Shown: piece by piece, positions 1-13,139 of the stretch
How the letters are laid out: each line of letters starts with the position of its first letter
How positions within the stretch are numbered: position 1 is the first letter of the stretch
Assembly (NCBI RefSeq): GCF_037975245.1
Contig: NC_092577.1
Location: 11,662,013-11,722,012, forward strand
Direction of reading: 5' to 3'
Origin: Apostichopus japonicus
Lineage: Eukaryota > Echinodermata > Holothuroidea > Aspidochirotida > Stichopodidae
Length of the DNA: 60,000 nucleotides
Notes under the pieces: model-generated
The model's database searches: none
What the model was told of the DNA's origin: nothing
What the model saw: only the letters and a program-made list of their open reading frames with translations
Position numbers and translations under genes: made by a program

Positions 1-2077
1 AAGAATTAGAAATGTACATAGTATATAGATATAAAGAGCCATTGAAAACTGTAATGCGAGTTACCAGTAATGCGAGTTACCGCTGTAATGCGACCATATA
101 TTATTCCAATCTCACAAAGCACACTTGCAGCACTACTGATCAACAAAACAAAAGAGCCCAATGTATATTTTTGTAAGGTGTGCACAGTAGGTACTTCCTG
201 TACCCATGGTGCACTGCAACCTCCATAACATCACGTGTTACCCTTAGGAAAGTTTCAACAGACAGTTTATCCCTGACCTTTGTGGAATCACAGACCTTCC
301 AAGTTGCATTCAACTGTGACATCATCAAATGAGTAAAGTTATCATATCCTTTCTCCATTTTTACATTAACATTTTTTCATAGTATGCTTATTGCTTAATC
401 CAATATTTAGGAAAAATTGTGAGAGCTTAGGCTATATAAGTCTGTAGCCTATCACATAGTAATCTAGTATGTTCTAGGATGGGCAAATATTGTAAATCAT
501 GACCATTTCAATGTGCCTAACAACTTGATGGAAATTATTCACGATATGAAAACTGATGTTGCCAAGGGTGTGGGCACCCTCAGAACTAGTGGGGTGAGCA
601 GAGGGGAGGGCGGATGGGAGTTTGCAGAAGGGAAGATTGCTGCCGCTGGGGAGGGGCGGGGTTGCGGAGGCTTGGTCAGTTGGGATAGATAGCTGTGGTT
701 TACCAAGTCAAATGTGTGTTCTCCAAATATCTTGATGTGCAAATCCCTTTCCCCAATATGAGTGTCTTATGTCACTACAATGTAAATATCAACCTTTACT
801 CCAAGCATTTCAAGGGAAGGTTCGGTAACTGGAAATGGCCGAACCCCAGGGATAAAAAAAAACTTTTTATCTACGAAGCCAGATGATAAAGAAGTTGGGA
901 ACGTCTGTCATTGCTAATGGTCGTAGCCAATTCAAATTTGCATCAAAATTCTAATTTGATACAAAACACCATTCATTCAAGGTTATCTAGAATGGCCTAC
1001 CATCATGCCCTCATACCGCATGATGATACATCTATTTTGTTATTTTTGATCATGTATTATACTGATAGAATTATGGACATGGATTGTTTTATTAGTTTCA
1101 TGCTTTTCCTAAGAACCCTAAGTACAAATTTTCGAAGTACCAATCACTAATCAACATGCCAAAGAAACTTTTATTGTAATTCACTATAAGCTTTGAACCT
1201 GTTTAACTTTCAGTACATGTTTTGAGACATTAAAATGGAAGAGTAGAGCTACCAGTTTTGCTTAGATTAGCTTGACTGGAAATTTGGATTCATAATTCAA
1301 GAATTAAAATTGCAATCTTGTTAATCAACAATTCTTCAGTTGAATTTTCTGGTTCAATCCGCTTCGATTATTATTGATTTAATTGTCAGGGTTGTAAAGG
1401 TTTTTAAAATGTTGTTTACAGTTTTGGCAAGAGCTTTGGAGTTTCTAAGAATTTCTAAGGGTTTCCAAGTGTTCAAAATGACTTTGGAGCATATCTTTTC
1501 AAAATATTTGATGAATAAAGAGTGTAGTCGATGACTCGAAAAGTGTAATGCGAATTACCGTAATGCGAGTTACCAGACTTTTCCCCACTCCATACCGCAT
1601 CTGAAGTTGTTTCATATTTTCTACTGCTGATATATAAACACCAGCAGGGTAGATATCTTGTACTGTACATGTATGCAATTGAAGAAATCATTCTTTGTTT
1701 GAGCACGGTGCCATTTTGTACCGGTGTCAATTTTTAAGGTGTCCTTTTTCCGTAATGCGAGTTACCGATATTTGGAAGCGCACCATACATTAAGGCGAAT
1801 GGAATTATAATTCTTGATAATTTCATATTTTGGCTATGAATATTGGATATCACACCACAGAAAATTGAGGAGCTACACTAACCCATATTCAAGCCACAGC
1901 ACTTGGATAATAAAAATACAGGGAAAAGTGTAAAGCGAGATACCATGGAATCGCCTATATTAAACATTGTAATATAAACGTAATATTTCTCTAAGAATAA
2001 TGTCTGTATACTTAGGCTGAGAGCACCCTTCAGTTCTAAACTTTGCTTCTATTAATGACTTGAAAAAAATCCTACAT
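1..2077. other. intergenic, with a dispersed 15-bp motif
   Basis: No convincing coding region. Open frames here are short and lack recognisable domains or codon character. The notable content is seven copies or variants of GTAATGCGAGTTACC, listed as a separate repeat, and a G-rich stretch near 590-665. It lies downstream of the minus-strand TRIM gene, so its right edge may include that gene's 3' UTR. I saw no clear AATAAA on the minus strand close to the TRIM stop. Confidence 0.5.
51..1943 (+). repeat. dispersed GTAATGCGAGTTACC motif, seven copies or variants
   Basis: Copies lie at 51-65, 67-81, 85-95 (partial), 1545-1559 (one change), 1560-1574, 1752-1766 and 1929-1943 (GTAAAGCGAGATACC). 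All are on the same strand; some are back to back, others hundreds of bases apart. The motif is itself a short imperfect inverted repeat (GTAA ... TTAC). I do not recognise it as a known family. Confidence 0.7.
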
Positions 2078-4258
2078 CTACGTCACTACTAGGTCGAACG
2101 TGTGGAACGATCCCACCGTTGTTGTCATCAAGAGTTTTTCCATTCCGTTCTCTTCTATTGTTGACAAGTGGTAAACGTTATTTTCTACTATTCTTGTTGT
2201 GAGTAACTGTCGGCCATCCTGACTGTATTGTACCAGAATAGGTCTCCGCTGATGTGAGGTGGATGTTTGCCATAACATATATATGAACTCATTCTGGTCA
2301 GTGCATACAGTGATAGGATTCCAGTCCAATCCATCAAGATCTGGTTTGGTGAATTCATACATCAGCCTACTCTGTGATTCTTGAATGGTGACTGCATATG
2401 CTCTACCACGCAAATTGTCACAGACCAGGAGACTGTTTCTATGAACAGTTATATCATACGATCCATCGATAACATCTGGTAGTGTAATCAAGTGACTGTA
2501 ATTCATTTGATCAGTAAATACATACACATGTCTGCTGTCAGTACCGACAATAATATGATTCTTCACAGGATCAGTAGTTACACAACTCACTTCCTGATCG
2601 GATGGCCACCTAGTAATGACGTCACGAATGTTCTTCTTGCTAAATGCACCATCACGTACATCATACATACCGACTTCATACCAATCATCCCATGTTACAG
2701 CTTTGAACCCAAATAAAAGACCGCATATGGGCATGCCCTTATCCATCTTGATCTGATCCTGTCTTTGTACTTCTCCTCTTCTGTTGAACACAGTGATATG
2801 TGAGTACCTTTCAGATGGCTTATGAGTTATGACAATCATGACATTTCCTCTGCTTGTAATATCAGTGATAAACCAACCTTTAATTTTGATTCCTGCAACA
2901 TAAACCACTAACTGTTCATGCTGAGCAATCGTGATGTTGTCTTTAATAACCTTTGTAATATCACTAATAAAGAAATCAGATAAAGATTCCAACTCTAGAT
3001 ATTCCTTTTTCATGTCTCCTATGAGAGGTTTACATGCAGCTCTAATATTAGGAATACACTGAGCGTCTGTCCAATCGTCTTTAGAAGCAAGGATAGATGA
3101 GGTTGTGGCTTTAACGTTCTCGTACCTTTTAATAACCTGTTCGCAATATTCTCTTATTTGCTTTAGTTCATCCTCATTTCGATTAACAAGCAGGTCATTT
3201 GCTGTTTTCAAATTCTTAAAGTTAGCTTCTAGGCTTACAAGTTTTCTTAAGAGTGGGCCCTCAGTTTTATCACATTTGTTTATAAACTCTTCAGATTCTT
3301 TGTCATTTTCTTGATTCGCTGTTTTCCTGATTGTTTCATATTTCTTTCTCACTTGTCTCAACTCCTTTTCCAAATTAACATTTATCTGACGGTCGTTATC
3401 TCTTCTTTTGCACCCGATGTCCTCTAAACCTCTTTTTCGTTCCTTAGTATATTCCGCAAGTTTATCTTTAATCTCGCACGCCTGCTGCTTGTGTTGATTT
3501 ATAAATCTTTCTGTTCTTTTCTTTGCAATTTCATGCAGCTTCTGTTTAGTAGTTTGTATTTTCGTTGGTAAGCTGTATAGGTGGTCTTTGTATTTGTTTA
3601 GTTCAGCAAATTCTTTTTTCAGTAATTTTCTTTCACGTTCTGCTATTTCAGTTACGTCATGCAGGTCATGACCTTTGTGCTTATTATATGTACAAGTCAT
3701 GCACACTGGTACATTTCCGCAAGAACTGCAGCATAATTGCGCTTCTTTTGTGTCATGGATATGGCACCTGGGATCTTCCGTTAGTGATGTTAATTTATCC
3801 AGCGTCATATTCTTTGCTTCTATACTATCCAAGCTCATGATGGAGGTTTTGTGATCTGTAAACATTTTACTGCTGACGTGAACCTTGTAACATTGTTCAC
3901 ACAAGTAACCTTTACACTTAAAACAATAAGCTGAAACTTTTGTATTCTTCGAACAGCTTAGACATTGCTTTAAATCTTTATTTTCAAATGACTTTCGCAA
4001 ATGTATGAACTCAATCATACTCTTCATATGGAAGTCTGTCTTGAAATCTTCAACACCATTTTTTGGTATCACGTATTCCTGTTTACACAATGGACACTTA
4101 AGCTTTCCAGCACAGCTTCCTTGAATGAGTGTCTTCAAGCAATTTTTGCAATATCGATGAAAACATGGTAACTGTTTTGGTTCTTTAAACTGATCCAAGC
4201 AAACAGAACACTTGAAGAAGTTCTCTGCCAGATCCGTTAGAAGAGTTGACGAAGCCAT
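2078..4258 (-). CDS. TRIM-type RING/B-box/coiled-coil protein (probable E3 ubiquitin ligase), intronless
   Basis: This is a single 726-codon reading frame. A C3HC4 RING finger opens the protein (C17, C20, C32, H34, C37, C40, C55, C58). Two B-box-type zinc modules follow (about residues 99-136 and 164-202), then a long charged Lys/Glu-rich coiled coil (about 203-400). The last 300 residues have no SPRY signature and read as beta-strand-rich, propeller-like repeats, resembling TRIM56/TRIM2-type or NHL-like tails. TRIM proteins act as cytosolic ubiquitin E3 ligases in innate immunity and signalling, with the C-terminal domain choosing the substrate. All RING ligands are present, so it should be active; the substrate is unknown. 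The first ATG sits just before the RING, the usual start for this family. Lack of introns over 2.2 kb suggests an expanded, perhaps retrocopied, TRIM family. No orthologue name is assigned. Confidence 0.9.
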   Translation of the reverse strand: MASSTLLTDLAENFFKCSVCLDQFKEPKQLPCFHRYCKNCLKTLIQGSCAGKLKCPLCKQEYVIPKNGVEDFKTDFHMKSMIEFIHLRKSFENKDLKQCLSCSKNTKVSAYCFKCKGYLCEQCYKVHVSSKMFTDHKTSIMSLDSIEAKNMTLDKLTSLTEDPRCHIHDTKEAQLCCSSCGNVPVCMTCTYNKHKGHDLHDVTEIAERERKLLKKEFAELNKYKDHLYSLPTKIQTTKQKLHEIAKKRTERFINQHKQQACEIKDKLAEYTKERKRGLEDIGCKRRDNDRQINVNLEKELRQVRKKYETIRKTANQENDKESEEFINKCDKTEGPLLRKLVSLEANFKNLKTANDLLVNRNEDELKQIREYCEQVIKRYENVKATTSSILASKDDWTDAQCIPNIRAACKPLIGDMKKEYLELESLSDFFISDITKVIKDNITIAQHEQLVVYVAGIKIKGWFITDITSRGNVMIVITHKPSERYSHITVFNRRGEVQRQDQIKMDKGMPICGLLFGFKAVTWDDWYEVGMYDVRDGAFSKKNIRDVITRWPSDQEVSCVTTDPVKNHIIVGTDSRHVYVFTDQMNYSHLITLPDVIDGSYDITVHRNSLLVCDNLRGRAYAVTIQESQSRLMYEFTKPDLDGLDWNPITVCTDQNEFIYMLWQTSTSHQRRPILVQYSQDGRQLLTTRIVENNVYHLSTIEENGMEKLLMTTTVGSFHTFDLVVT

Positions 4259-4805
4259 TTGTCTTTATGACGAGATTCTGCAATTTACAAAATAATATAG
4301 AAATTTACAAATACTGCTGTAGTCGTCACGAGCATGAGTAAGACTAAAATATTAATTAAATTAGATGTTTGGTGCAATTCTCTAGCTTTATCATAATTCA
4401 TTCAATTAATTACCGGGATTGTTGGCGAGGTGGGAGTGAGTATTGTAAAGGGTAAACTTTTTGTTCAAAGACATTTATTAGTATTAGACGACTTGTTCTA
4501 CACCAGCAATTGATCTACGGTACTCATAACGTTTTCTTCTTAAAACATATCAAAAGAACAACATTTCCCTGAACATTTTAAATGCACATCATGCAAACTT
4601 AATTGTCGTCATTAATATAAACACAACATCTCAATTTGAGCCAAAAATGAAGATATATTAGATACTTGTGTGCACTGACCCACATTTCTGCTATGCTATT
4701 GTAAATGCTCGATATCTTTATTTAGTACAAGGCCATATCCATTTAGTTAATGCTCACGTGTCCCTTCCCTCCACTCGGTCAAACTTCTTTCGGAAATGTT
4801 CTTCC

Positions 4806-7690
4806 AATTGCTTAAATGTTATAACACTCGCACGAATTTAAGTTTAGATATCTCTTATTAATTGTAAAGATCTTTAATTTAGTTCAGATGTCTGAAATTG
4901 TGGATTTAATTTCAAAATGGTTTCCTTAAGAATGCAAATGTGGTATACACAAATGTAGTTACAATGGAATAATAGCAACATTTTGCGTCTACAACCCTAG
5001 TCGATATCGTTCTAGAAACGCCACTGTGCTAAAGAGGAAGGTCTTCATATATCCATGAAGCACCATCATTTGTTTCATAACAATTACATTGTACACAAAC
5101 CCCACAGCAGACAGGCTTTACCCGTCAAATGAAGGCTCACTGCCCCAAGTTCGTACAGTATGACTGCAGTTTCGTTTCAACGTCAATTTAGTGACTGTTA
5201 ATTGTGTTTTCCCTCGTAAAACATTTGATTATATTCAACCCTCAATATGTCTTTAGCCAGATACATGTGATGATAGATGAATTAGCCTAGAACACTTCAA
5301 ATGTTGTTCCAATTATGTTTTGAAATGAAACGTTGCCCACTTATGATAAACTCAAGAAAGGTACTTAAATTCAGATTTGTACTTATACTGAAGTTTCAAA
5401 TTTCAGTAGTTATACCAGATTCATTCTCTTGAAAATCTGTAAGAAATCAATGATTTTCAATTCATCAAATTGCGGAAAACTGTTCTGTACCATCATGATT
5501 GAAATGTTATTAGTATGGCAGCTGTAGGCAGTACAAACAGAAACCTAGTCTAGATAATTCCGCGCTACATTTTGGAATACGGCCGTTAAAATGGAACATA
5601 ATGTACATATTCCCTATGAGGATCTACTTGCTACCAATTGCATATATCGAACGATTTCTGTTTCATGGCAAATGACAAATGGCAGACATATATTGGAGTG
5701 AATGTTCACTTACCTATTTCTATCGTCAAGATCTCACACAAAGCTAGGTTGATGTCCAAAATAAAGTGCTTCAAAAATGGTAACACAATTGCAACAAAGC
5801 ACCGTTTACAATAATCTTTCTTGTACGAATTACCGGTATCAATTTACATGCGGCTATACTAAGTACTGTACTCTGTCTATATGCAAGTATTGTACATTTC
5901 AATACAGCCTGTATTGACTTATTACACTAGTAATCACTGAGGTCAGGAATCTAAGGAAGTTGCAACATGAAGGGGAATTCCTGAAAATGGTGGCAATACT
6001 CCATCGGGGTAGGCTCGATATCGTTCACTGTCGTTGCACATATTTAGTACTAAGGTTTGACCACATATTCTGACGTGTTTTCATATGTTAATTACAATCT
6101 TTGATGTTGGATGGTTCGGTAAGTGTTATCTGAAGAGTGAACAGCAGTTTAAGACGGACTCATTTGGTCCGCCCAGCGTTGTTAGGACTTTTCCGACGCA
6201 GCGACTTTTTTTTCAGTAAAGAGCTAATCAAAATCCTTATTGTTTGTCATGTGATATGTCAGCTGATACAGAAACTGCTTGGCTCGGCGTGATGTACATG
6301 CAAATACCGTGTGTATGTTACGTTTGTACGTGTTTACAATTCGTCTGCATAACGTACTGCATAACAAGAGAACAATGGCTAAAATGTGATAACACTCGCA
6401 CGAATTTAAGTTTAGATATCTCTAATTAATTGTAGAGATCTTTAATTAAGTTCAGATATCTATAATTGGATTTAATTTCAAAATGGTTTTCCTTAAGAAT
6501 GCAAATGTGGTATACACAAGTGTAGTTACAATGAATGATAGCAACATTTTGCGTCGACACCCTAGCAGATATCGTGCAACTTCCTTAGATTCCTGACCTC
6601 AGTGATTACTAGTGTAATAAGTCAATACAGGCTGTATTGAAATGTACAATACTTGCATATAGACAGAGTACAGTACTTAGTATAGCCGCATGTAAATTGA
6701 TACCGGTAATTCGTACAAGAAAGATTATTGTAAACTGTGCTTTGTTGCAATTGTCTTACCATTTTTGAAGCACTTTATTTTGGACATCAACCTAGCTTTG
6801 TGTGAGATCTTGACGATAGAATTAGGTAAGTGAACATTCACAATATATCCTAGCTTTGGTCTACGTTAAAGGATCAAACGCCGAACTGGCTTTTTCGTGA
6901 CCGAAATAACTTCAAAGAGGGATGCAGTAACTAAGACCCTCCATTGAATATCAACAACTAACTAACGTTCACCTTCATCGTGCACTACAATGACACGTGC
7001 TTGTATACAATTACAGTTGTTCTAGTTCTGATTTGGACTTATACTGAAGTTTCAATTTTCAGTTGTTACCAGATTCATTCTGTTGACAGTCTGTTAGAAG
7101 TCAATGATTTTCAATTCATCAAATTGCGGAAAACTGTTCTGCACCATCATGATTGATATATTGTAGTATGAAGCTGCAGGCATTACAAACATAAACCATA
7201 GTCTAGTTCATTCCGTAACGCGCTAAAATATAGAGTACAGCCGTTACAATGGAACTCAATAAAGAGACTCCCAATGAGGAAATACTTACTAGCCATTGCA
7301 TATATCGAACGATTTCTGTTTCATAGCAAATGGACAATGGTAGACATAAACAGACATAATATATATATTGGAGTGAATGCTCACTTACCTTATTCTATCG
7401 TAAAAAATCTCACCCAAAGGTTGATGTCAAAAATATTGTGCTTCAAAACAATATAACAACAACTGCACATAATACAGCTTACGACCATTTTTCTTGTATG
7501 AATTACCGGTATCTCCTTTACATGACGTGTCGTTATACTGTACACTGTCTATTTGCAAGTATAATACAACTCGAAACGGTCCTTTTGTGATGCATTACAA
7601 AGTAATCATTGAGGTCACGATAAAAAGAAGTTGTCAACATAGTGGGGAATTCCTGAAAAAAAGGTGACAATATGCAAATGCAGGTGGGCG
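4806..7690. repeat. diverged tandem segmental duplication (about 1.2 kb units)
   Basis: Blocks near 4806-5000, 5375-5570, 5630-5800 and 5970-6005 recur in the same order and orientation near 6376-6580, 7030-7225, 7255-7470 and 7635-7675. The copies differ by scattered substitutions and small indels. Recognisable shared phrases include ACACTCGCACGAATTTAAG and TCAATTCATCAAATTGCGG. The right-hand copy also contains an inverted segment matching the left-hand copy. Confidence 0.75.
5688..6848. repeat. large inverted repeat, arms about 275 bp
   Basis: The left arm (about 5688-5966) reappears as its reverse complement at about 6575-6848, with roughly 610 bp between the arms. Identity is high; for example the block around GGTCAGGAATCTAAGGAAG is matched at 6580-6600 on the opposite strand. 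The arms could form a long hairpin or mark an inversion within the local duplication. Confidence 0.75.
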
Positions 7691-9540
7691 TGTCACGGAT
7701 CAACGATTTTTCATAGTCTATGAACGTAGGCGTGCTAAATGTTTATTTCAGTTTGAGAAGGGTATAAACTACAAAATATTCTGTATATTCTGCAAAGAAG
7801 AATTATTGGTTAACATTTTAGAAGGAAAGATTTTATGATTTAAACACAAAAAGACTGTGTACCAAAGTTGCACAATTATTACCATGTTCCGTAATACGTA
7901 GATGCTGCGCACTGTTTAATTTACCGAAATATAACAATATAATTCTGCTTAGTCTCTGAAAACTTTCGACTTCCCAAAGAAGGTTGAGTGAGAAAATGAA
8001 TAAAAACCAGCTGTCCAAATGTCGTCAGTCGGGGGGGGGGGTTCAGTTGGGGGACTTTTGCATTTCTGCTGGGGACGAATAGGACCACTACTACGTATGT
8101 ACCTTCGAACCCACCTTCCTTTGTAACCTCAAACTATTTAGTACCAAAACCTTGCTTTAAGGCTACTTCTACAGACATATAGTCTAGGTATGCCTCAGAA
8201 TGCACCAGTTGACGTGTAAAGTTTAATTTCTTTCCGAAGGGTGAAGGATCATGTCACTATCTAAATCAGTCTGGGAAATTTTCTAGTTTTTTCATAATCA
8301 CAAACTTACATTAAGAGCTACTTGTTTCTACCTGAATTCATGCCCCAGAATGCACTATTTGACGTTTTAAACTGATTCTATGTATTCCACCAATGTTCAG
8401 ACTTATACCCGAAACAGTTGGATACAATCCGCCCCCCCCCCCCCACACCGCTGCCCAATTCCCCAGCTTTGAAATCATGTCAACACCAAACTACTTAGCG
8501 AACCTCAACTTGTTTTCTTGAGGCTATCAAATATTAACCCTAGGTGTTAAGTTTACCATGACAGATTATAATATTGCTCACGTTTTGAAAGATCTTCCTT
8601 GGGATGGTGTAGATGTTACATAAGACACCTCTATTAGCGCATGCGCTGGTAACGCATTGCCCTTTTCACTAAGTCCATCTTTAACAGCAATCAGTAACGT
8701 GCATAATTCGGCCCAGAGTTTGAACAATGCCAGCCCACAGCATTTTAACCTATTCTATATGGAATGATTACCTACAGCTTATTTAAATTTGGCTTGTCCT
8801 TAGAAAATGTCCCACATAAACATTAAAACATTTCATCATGCTGCGGTTGGGGGGGGGGGGTGGAGGAGAAATGCTACATATATGAAGATGAATACATCTC
8901 AATTTTCGTAGCTGTCGTATCAATCAGAACAAATTGAATATGTTGATACTGATACACACCTGACGATCACCCGTATCACTCCCAAAATATGCTACAAACT
9001 CAAAACTCAGGTATTGCTTCGGGTGATCAGTAAACGTTTATTCTCAATAAAATCTTCATGAATTAAACAGCTCAAGGTGTTCACTAAGCTTCTAAATACA
9101 GGATGAAACCAACATGCATGGGTAAAGAGTTTTAATTGTTGACTTAACTTTAATCACAGGATAATACAGGTCCTCTATTCTAACACTGTTGTTAGTCTAG
9201 GAAAATATGTTAATCTGGTGCACCACCATCTCTAACCTAATCCCTCCGCTCTTCTCGTCTAACTATTGGAAACTCAGATATACTCTTGAAGCCAGCATAA
9301 TGTATTCCTAGTAAACAAGGACCACACATAAAAATTACTTCGTTAAAAATTTGCAGGTCACACAGGGCCACCTGACCACTAACTGTTGCCATGAAGTAGT
9401 TAGCAATAAAAGTGAAAATTTAGGGAACTTCTCAATTTAATGTAAATATATTCATTATCAAATGAATAAAACAAAATAAGAAAATTAAAGGAATGATCAA
9501 CTAAATAAAAACAAAATTAGGAAAATGAAAGAAAATGATT

Positions 9541-10380
9541 AACATTTCATTTCATTTATTTGTTTCCACATTCAAAATATATTACACAATAATAGAAGAA
9601 AATGTATCTGACAAGTGGAGGAGGTCTGAGAGAGCCGAGGCTCTTACAAGGCAGCCCCCCCCCCCCCGTACAAAGACAATAAGAAAAGAAAAAAATGAAC
9701 AATGGATGCAATAAAACAAAGGTTGCACACACAAATAAAGCATGTAACTGTTCTTACGTTACATAAGATAACATTATACAATTTAAAGAATTATCATACA
9801 TGTAATGACAAAAAAGAAAAAAAAGGAAAAGAAAAAACAAAACAAAAATTATGTATTACCTTAGACAACTTAAACTTTTCAGTAATTGGATAAAAGTAAA
9901 TGGTTCAGATTTTTAGAAAAGATTGCTAGTGATGAGACATTTTTAACCGTGTTATCAAGATAATTCCATAACTGGGTACCTGAGAAACTGAAAGATTTTT
10001 TTTTAATGTTAGAGCGGATACTATACAAATGTAAATTACTGGAGTGTCTTGTAAAATGGTCATGGATGTCTGAGTTTAAGCTAAAGTGTCTGCATAGCAG
10101 GGAGGGCAGAAGGTTATTCTTAACTTTATACATGAAAATACCTAGTTGTAATCTATGAATGTCAGACAAGTTGAGAATTTTTAAATCTTTCAAGAGGTGC
10201 GAAGTGTGAGCTCTATTGTCTGACAGTGTGACTATACGAATAGCTTTTTTACTGAAGAATAAACAAGCGATTAAGGTAAGTGGGATGAATATTACCCCAT
10301 ACAATGTTACAATAAGATAGGTGCGAGTAGATAAGAGAATGGTAAAGCGTAATGAGAACATTCTTTGGTACAAAATGACT
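9541..10380 (-). mobile_element. LINE 3' fragment (CR1/Jockey-like RT C-terminal region)
   Basis: The minus-strand frame 10373-9879 (164 codons) matches the pattern of the C-terminal part of CR1/Jockey-type reverse transcriptases. It has a KKAIRIVT block, an HTSHLL motif followed by LKILNLSDIHRLQLGIFMYK, a THR/NLH region and a WNYLDN block in place of the usual WNxLP. The fragment ends at about 9541-9560 in a minus-strand tail of AAATGA-like repeats, as expected for a LINE 3' end. It is 5'-truncated, with no catalytic RT motifs present, so it cannot move by itself. The clade is assigned by eye only. Confidence 0.65.
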
Positions 10381-10778
10381 TATTTTATAAAGGACTCCTA
10401 TAATTTTTGCCGTTTGTTGCATACTGAATTAACATACACAACAATAAAACATTAACCAGGTTTTGCTTTGGTTACACTAGGAATAATTTCGAGGATGAGA
10501 GCCTCTGAAACTTCTAATTATGTTTAAGCACGCTACTGATCAACTTAAACTTAAAATTTACAAAGGAAAATCAAGTTTTAGACATTTTTATGTATGTAAG
10601 CTATATTGTACAATCCTCAAATTCATACATTAAAGGTATTTGCAGAATACATGATACATTAAGTAATCATATCTTTGTTGAGGATAGCTGACCGATCTTC
10701 AGCTAGTTAATCAGTTACCATGATAAATCGGGTGTTATTATTAATTAGAGCATATGTAGTGTTAATGTGTAGCATAGT

Positions 10779-11110
<332 letters not shown>

Positions 11111-11415
11111 GCTTGGGAGGAATCAGCTGAAACAAAGTATTTTTCGACGAAAACGCATGTCCCGCTGACCCTTCTCTGGATGGTGTTGCTGCAGTTAGGG
11201 CTAGCCAGACCAAGTCAACTATGATCAAGGATACTAATAAAACCTGGAAGAATCATACATGCACCCAAATTGGTAGGCTTGTTAAAATTGGTTACTGGAA
11301 GTGTCGCAGACTTAGACCTGGTTACTGCACTGTAACCTCCTGGTTTCTCCTTCAGGAAAAGTGCCAAAGAGCTGTAGGAAACCATCTTTTTTGATATGCT
11401 ATCAATCAGGATCTG

Positions 11416-11441
11416 TTTTTTTTTTTTTTTTTTTTTTTTTT
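11416..11441. repeat. poly-T tract
   Basis: Twenty-six consecutive T bases. It may be the poly-A tail of a minus-strand retroposed sequence, but no element could be recognised next to it. Confidence 0.85.
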
Positions 11442-12408
11442 GTGGCTTGAATGTTGAAGAAAATTTCTATCTAGACTTAAAAACCACATTACTTTTGTGA
11501 TTTAGTGTTTAAGACAATATAGCTTTTAGGCATATTCTACATCAGGCTTACCATGACAGATGAAATGTTGCTGACGTTTTGAAAGATCTTCCTTGGGATG
11601 ATGTAGTTGTTACATAAGACACCTCTATTAGCGCATGCGCTGGTAACGCCTAGCCCTTCTTCCTTTCGTCCATCCTCAACAGCAATCAGGGATGTGCATA
11701 ATGTACTCCCACCGCATATTAATCTATACTATATGCTATACTATATGGAATGGTTACTCATAGCTTCCTGAAATTTGGCTCGTACTGAGAAGATGTCCCA
11801 TATAATCATTACAAAATTTCATCATGGTGGTGGGGGGGGGGGAGAAATGCTACATATGTAGAAGAATACATTTCAATTTTCGTAGCTGTTGTATCAACCA
11901 AAACAAACTGAATATTTTGATACTGTTACACACTTCACGATGATAACACAGTCACAGTCTCGATGCAAGGAGACGGGTTGAGAGCGGATCAGTCGTTTGA
12001 TATTTAGGTTTTTCAAAAGTATTTTAGTGCCACTGTAAAATTTATTACTCATCCTGAGATATTCAATCAGTTCTTAATAATCCACAATAGCTAGAAATAA
12101 CTTAGCAGATGAAAGCCCCTCAAGAAAGGACCTTAGAAAAATTATAATTATTTGTTTAGCATACTAAAATTTAAGGTCTATACTGATGAACTTAAACTTA
12201 TAATTTACAAAGAAAAATATTTATATAAGAATATATGAGGAAAAAAATTTCAGGTTCAATAACGAGAACACATATATTGAGTAAGCAAACATTGTTGAGG
12301 ATAGCTGACTGATTTTCAGATAGTAAGACAATTACCATGTTATAACGGGTGTATATTAGTTTATGTGTGAGCTTATGTAGCGTTCTTGTGTATGTATATA
12401 ATTATAAT

Positions 12409-12413
<5 letters not shown>

Positions 12414-12504
<91 letters not shown>

Positions 12505-12515
12505 TATATATATAT
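12414..12515. repeat. (AT)n microsatellite, about 100 bp
   Basis: Near-perfect AT dinucleotide repeat, abutting the tRNA-like head of a SINE-like repeat on its right side. Confidence 0.95.
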
Positions 12516-12527
12516 AGTGGTATATAT

Positions 12528-12838
12528 AGTGGTTAGGGTGTCCGCGTACAGAGCGGGAGGCCCGTGGTTCGAATCCCGGTGGAGGCTGAAAGTTTTTTCA
12601 CTGTTCTTGATTTTCCAAATCATTACGATTTTTATTTATATATATTCATTTGCCTTTGTCGTTTACCTCCATTGCATTAACATAAAGTCTGTTCAAAGTA
12701 TCTCTTTCGAGATCCGGCTTTAGGAATCACAAATGATTTTCGAGTTGGTTAGCATCATGTTTGATCTCTAGAGTAAGGCAAAATATGTCACCAAAAACAG
12801 AACTAGTATTGTTCGATACAGGTGACAAACGCCTACAG
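12528..12838 (+). mobile_element. tRNA-headed SINE-like repeat
   Basis: The head resembles a tRNA: a truncated A-box region (AGTGGTTAGGG), a CCGC/GCGG anticodon-like stem and a perfect B box GGTTCGAATCC at 12566-12576. A body of about 250 bp follows, ending near GATACAGGTGACAAAC. The same body occurs in reverse orientation at 52854-53095, which defines the family. The 5' end of the head is replaced by the AT tract. The acceptor stem does not pair, so this is not a working tRNA gene. The A and B boxes could act as an RNA polymerase III promoter. Confidence 0.7.
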
Positions 12839-13139
12839 TGGAATTACGATCTTCCTTACCGGTTTCGAACCTCTGGACATACAATCAGCGTCCATTGTTT
12901 TTCTGCAGTAGGGCCTACTGTTCGTCAATACAGGCGCTGATCCAAAAAGCCCTGCGACTCCCGCGTAGGGGTCTGCATTTCCTCCCTCTGAAACTGGGGT
13001 TCCTCCCTCAGAATTTTAGACATGAAATGATGCTTTCTGAGTCATCATTCAGGCTTTTAAATTAGTTGTATTATGATAGGTCTACACGCAATACTGTATG
13101 TTCTAAGAACTACTTTTATTTATGTTTGGTGTTCAAAAA

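Larger units (their letters stand above)
4259..8030. other. intergenic, segmentally duplicated DNA
   Basis: No gene was recognised. Small open frames at 6244-6429 and 7274-7456 fall inside duplicated non-coding sequence. Most of the stretch from about 4.8 to 7.7 kb is the direct duplication with inverted arms described separately. The region just above 4258 should contain the TRIM gene promoter, but I saw no clear TATA or initiator there. Confidence 0.5.
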
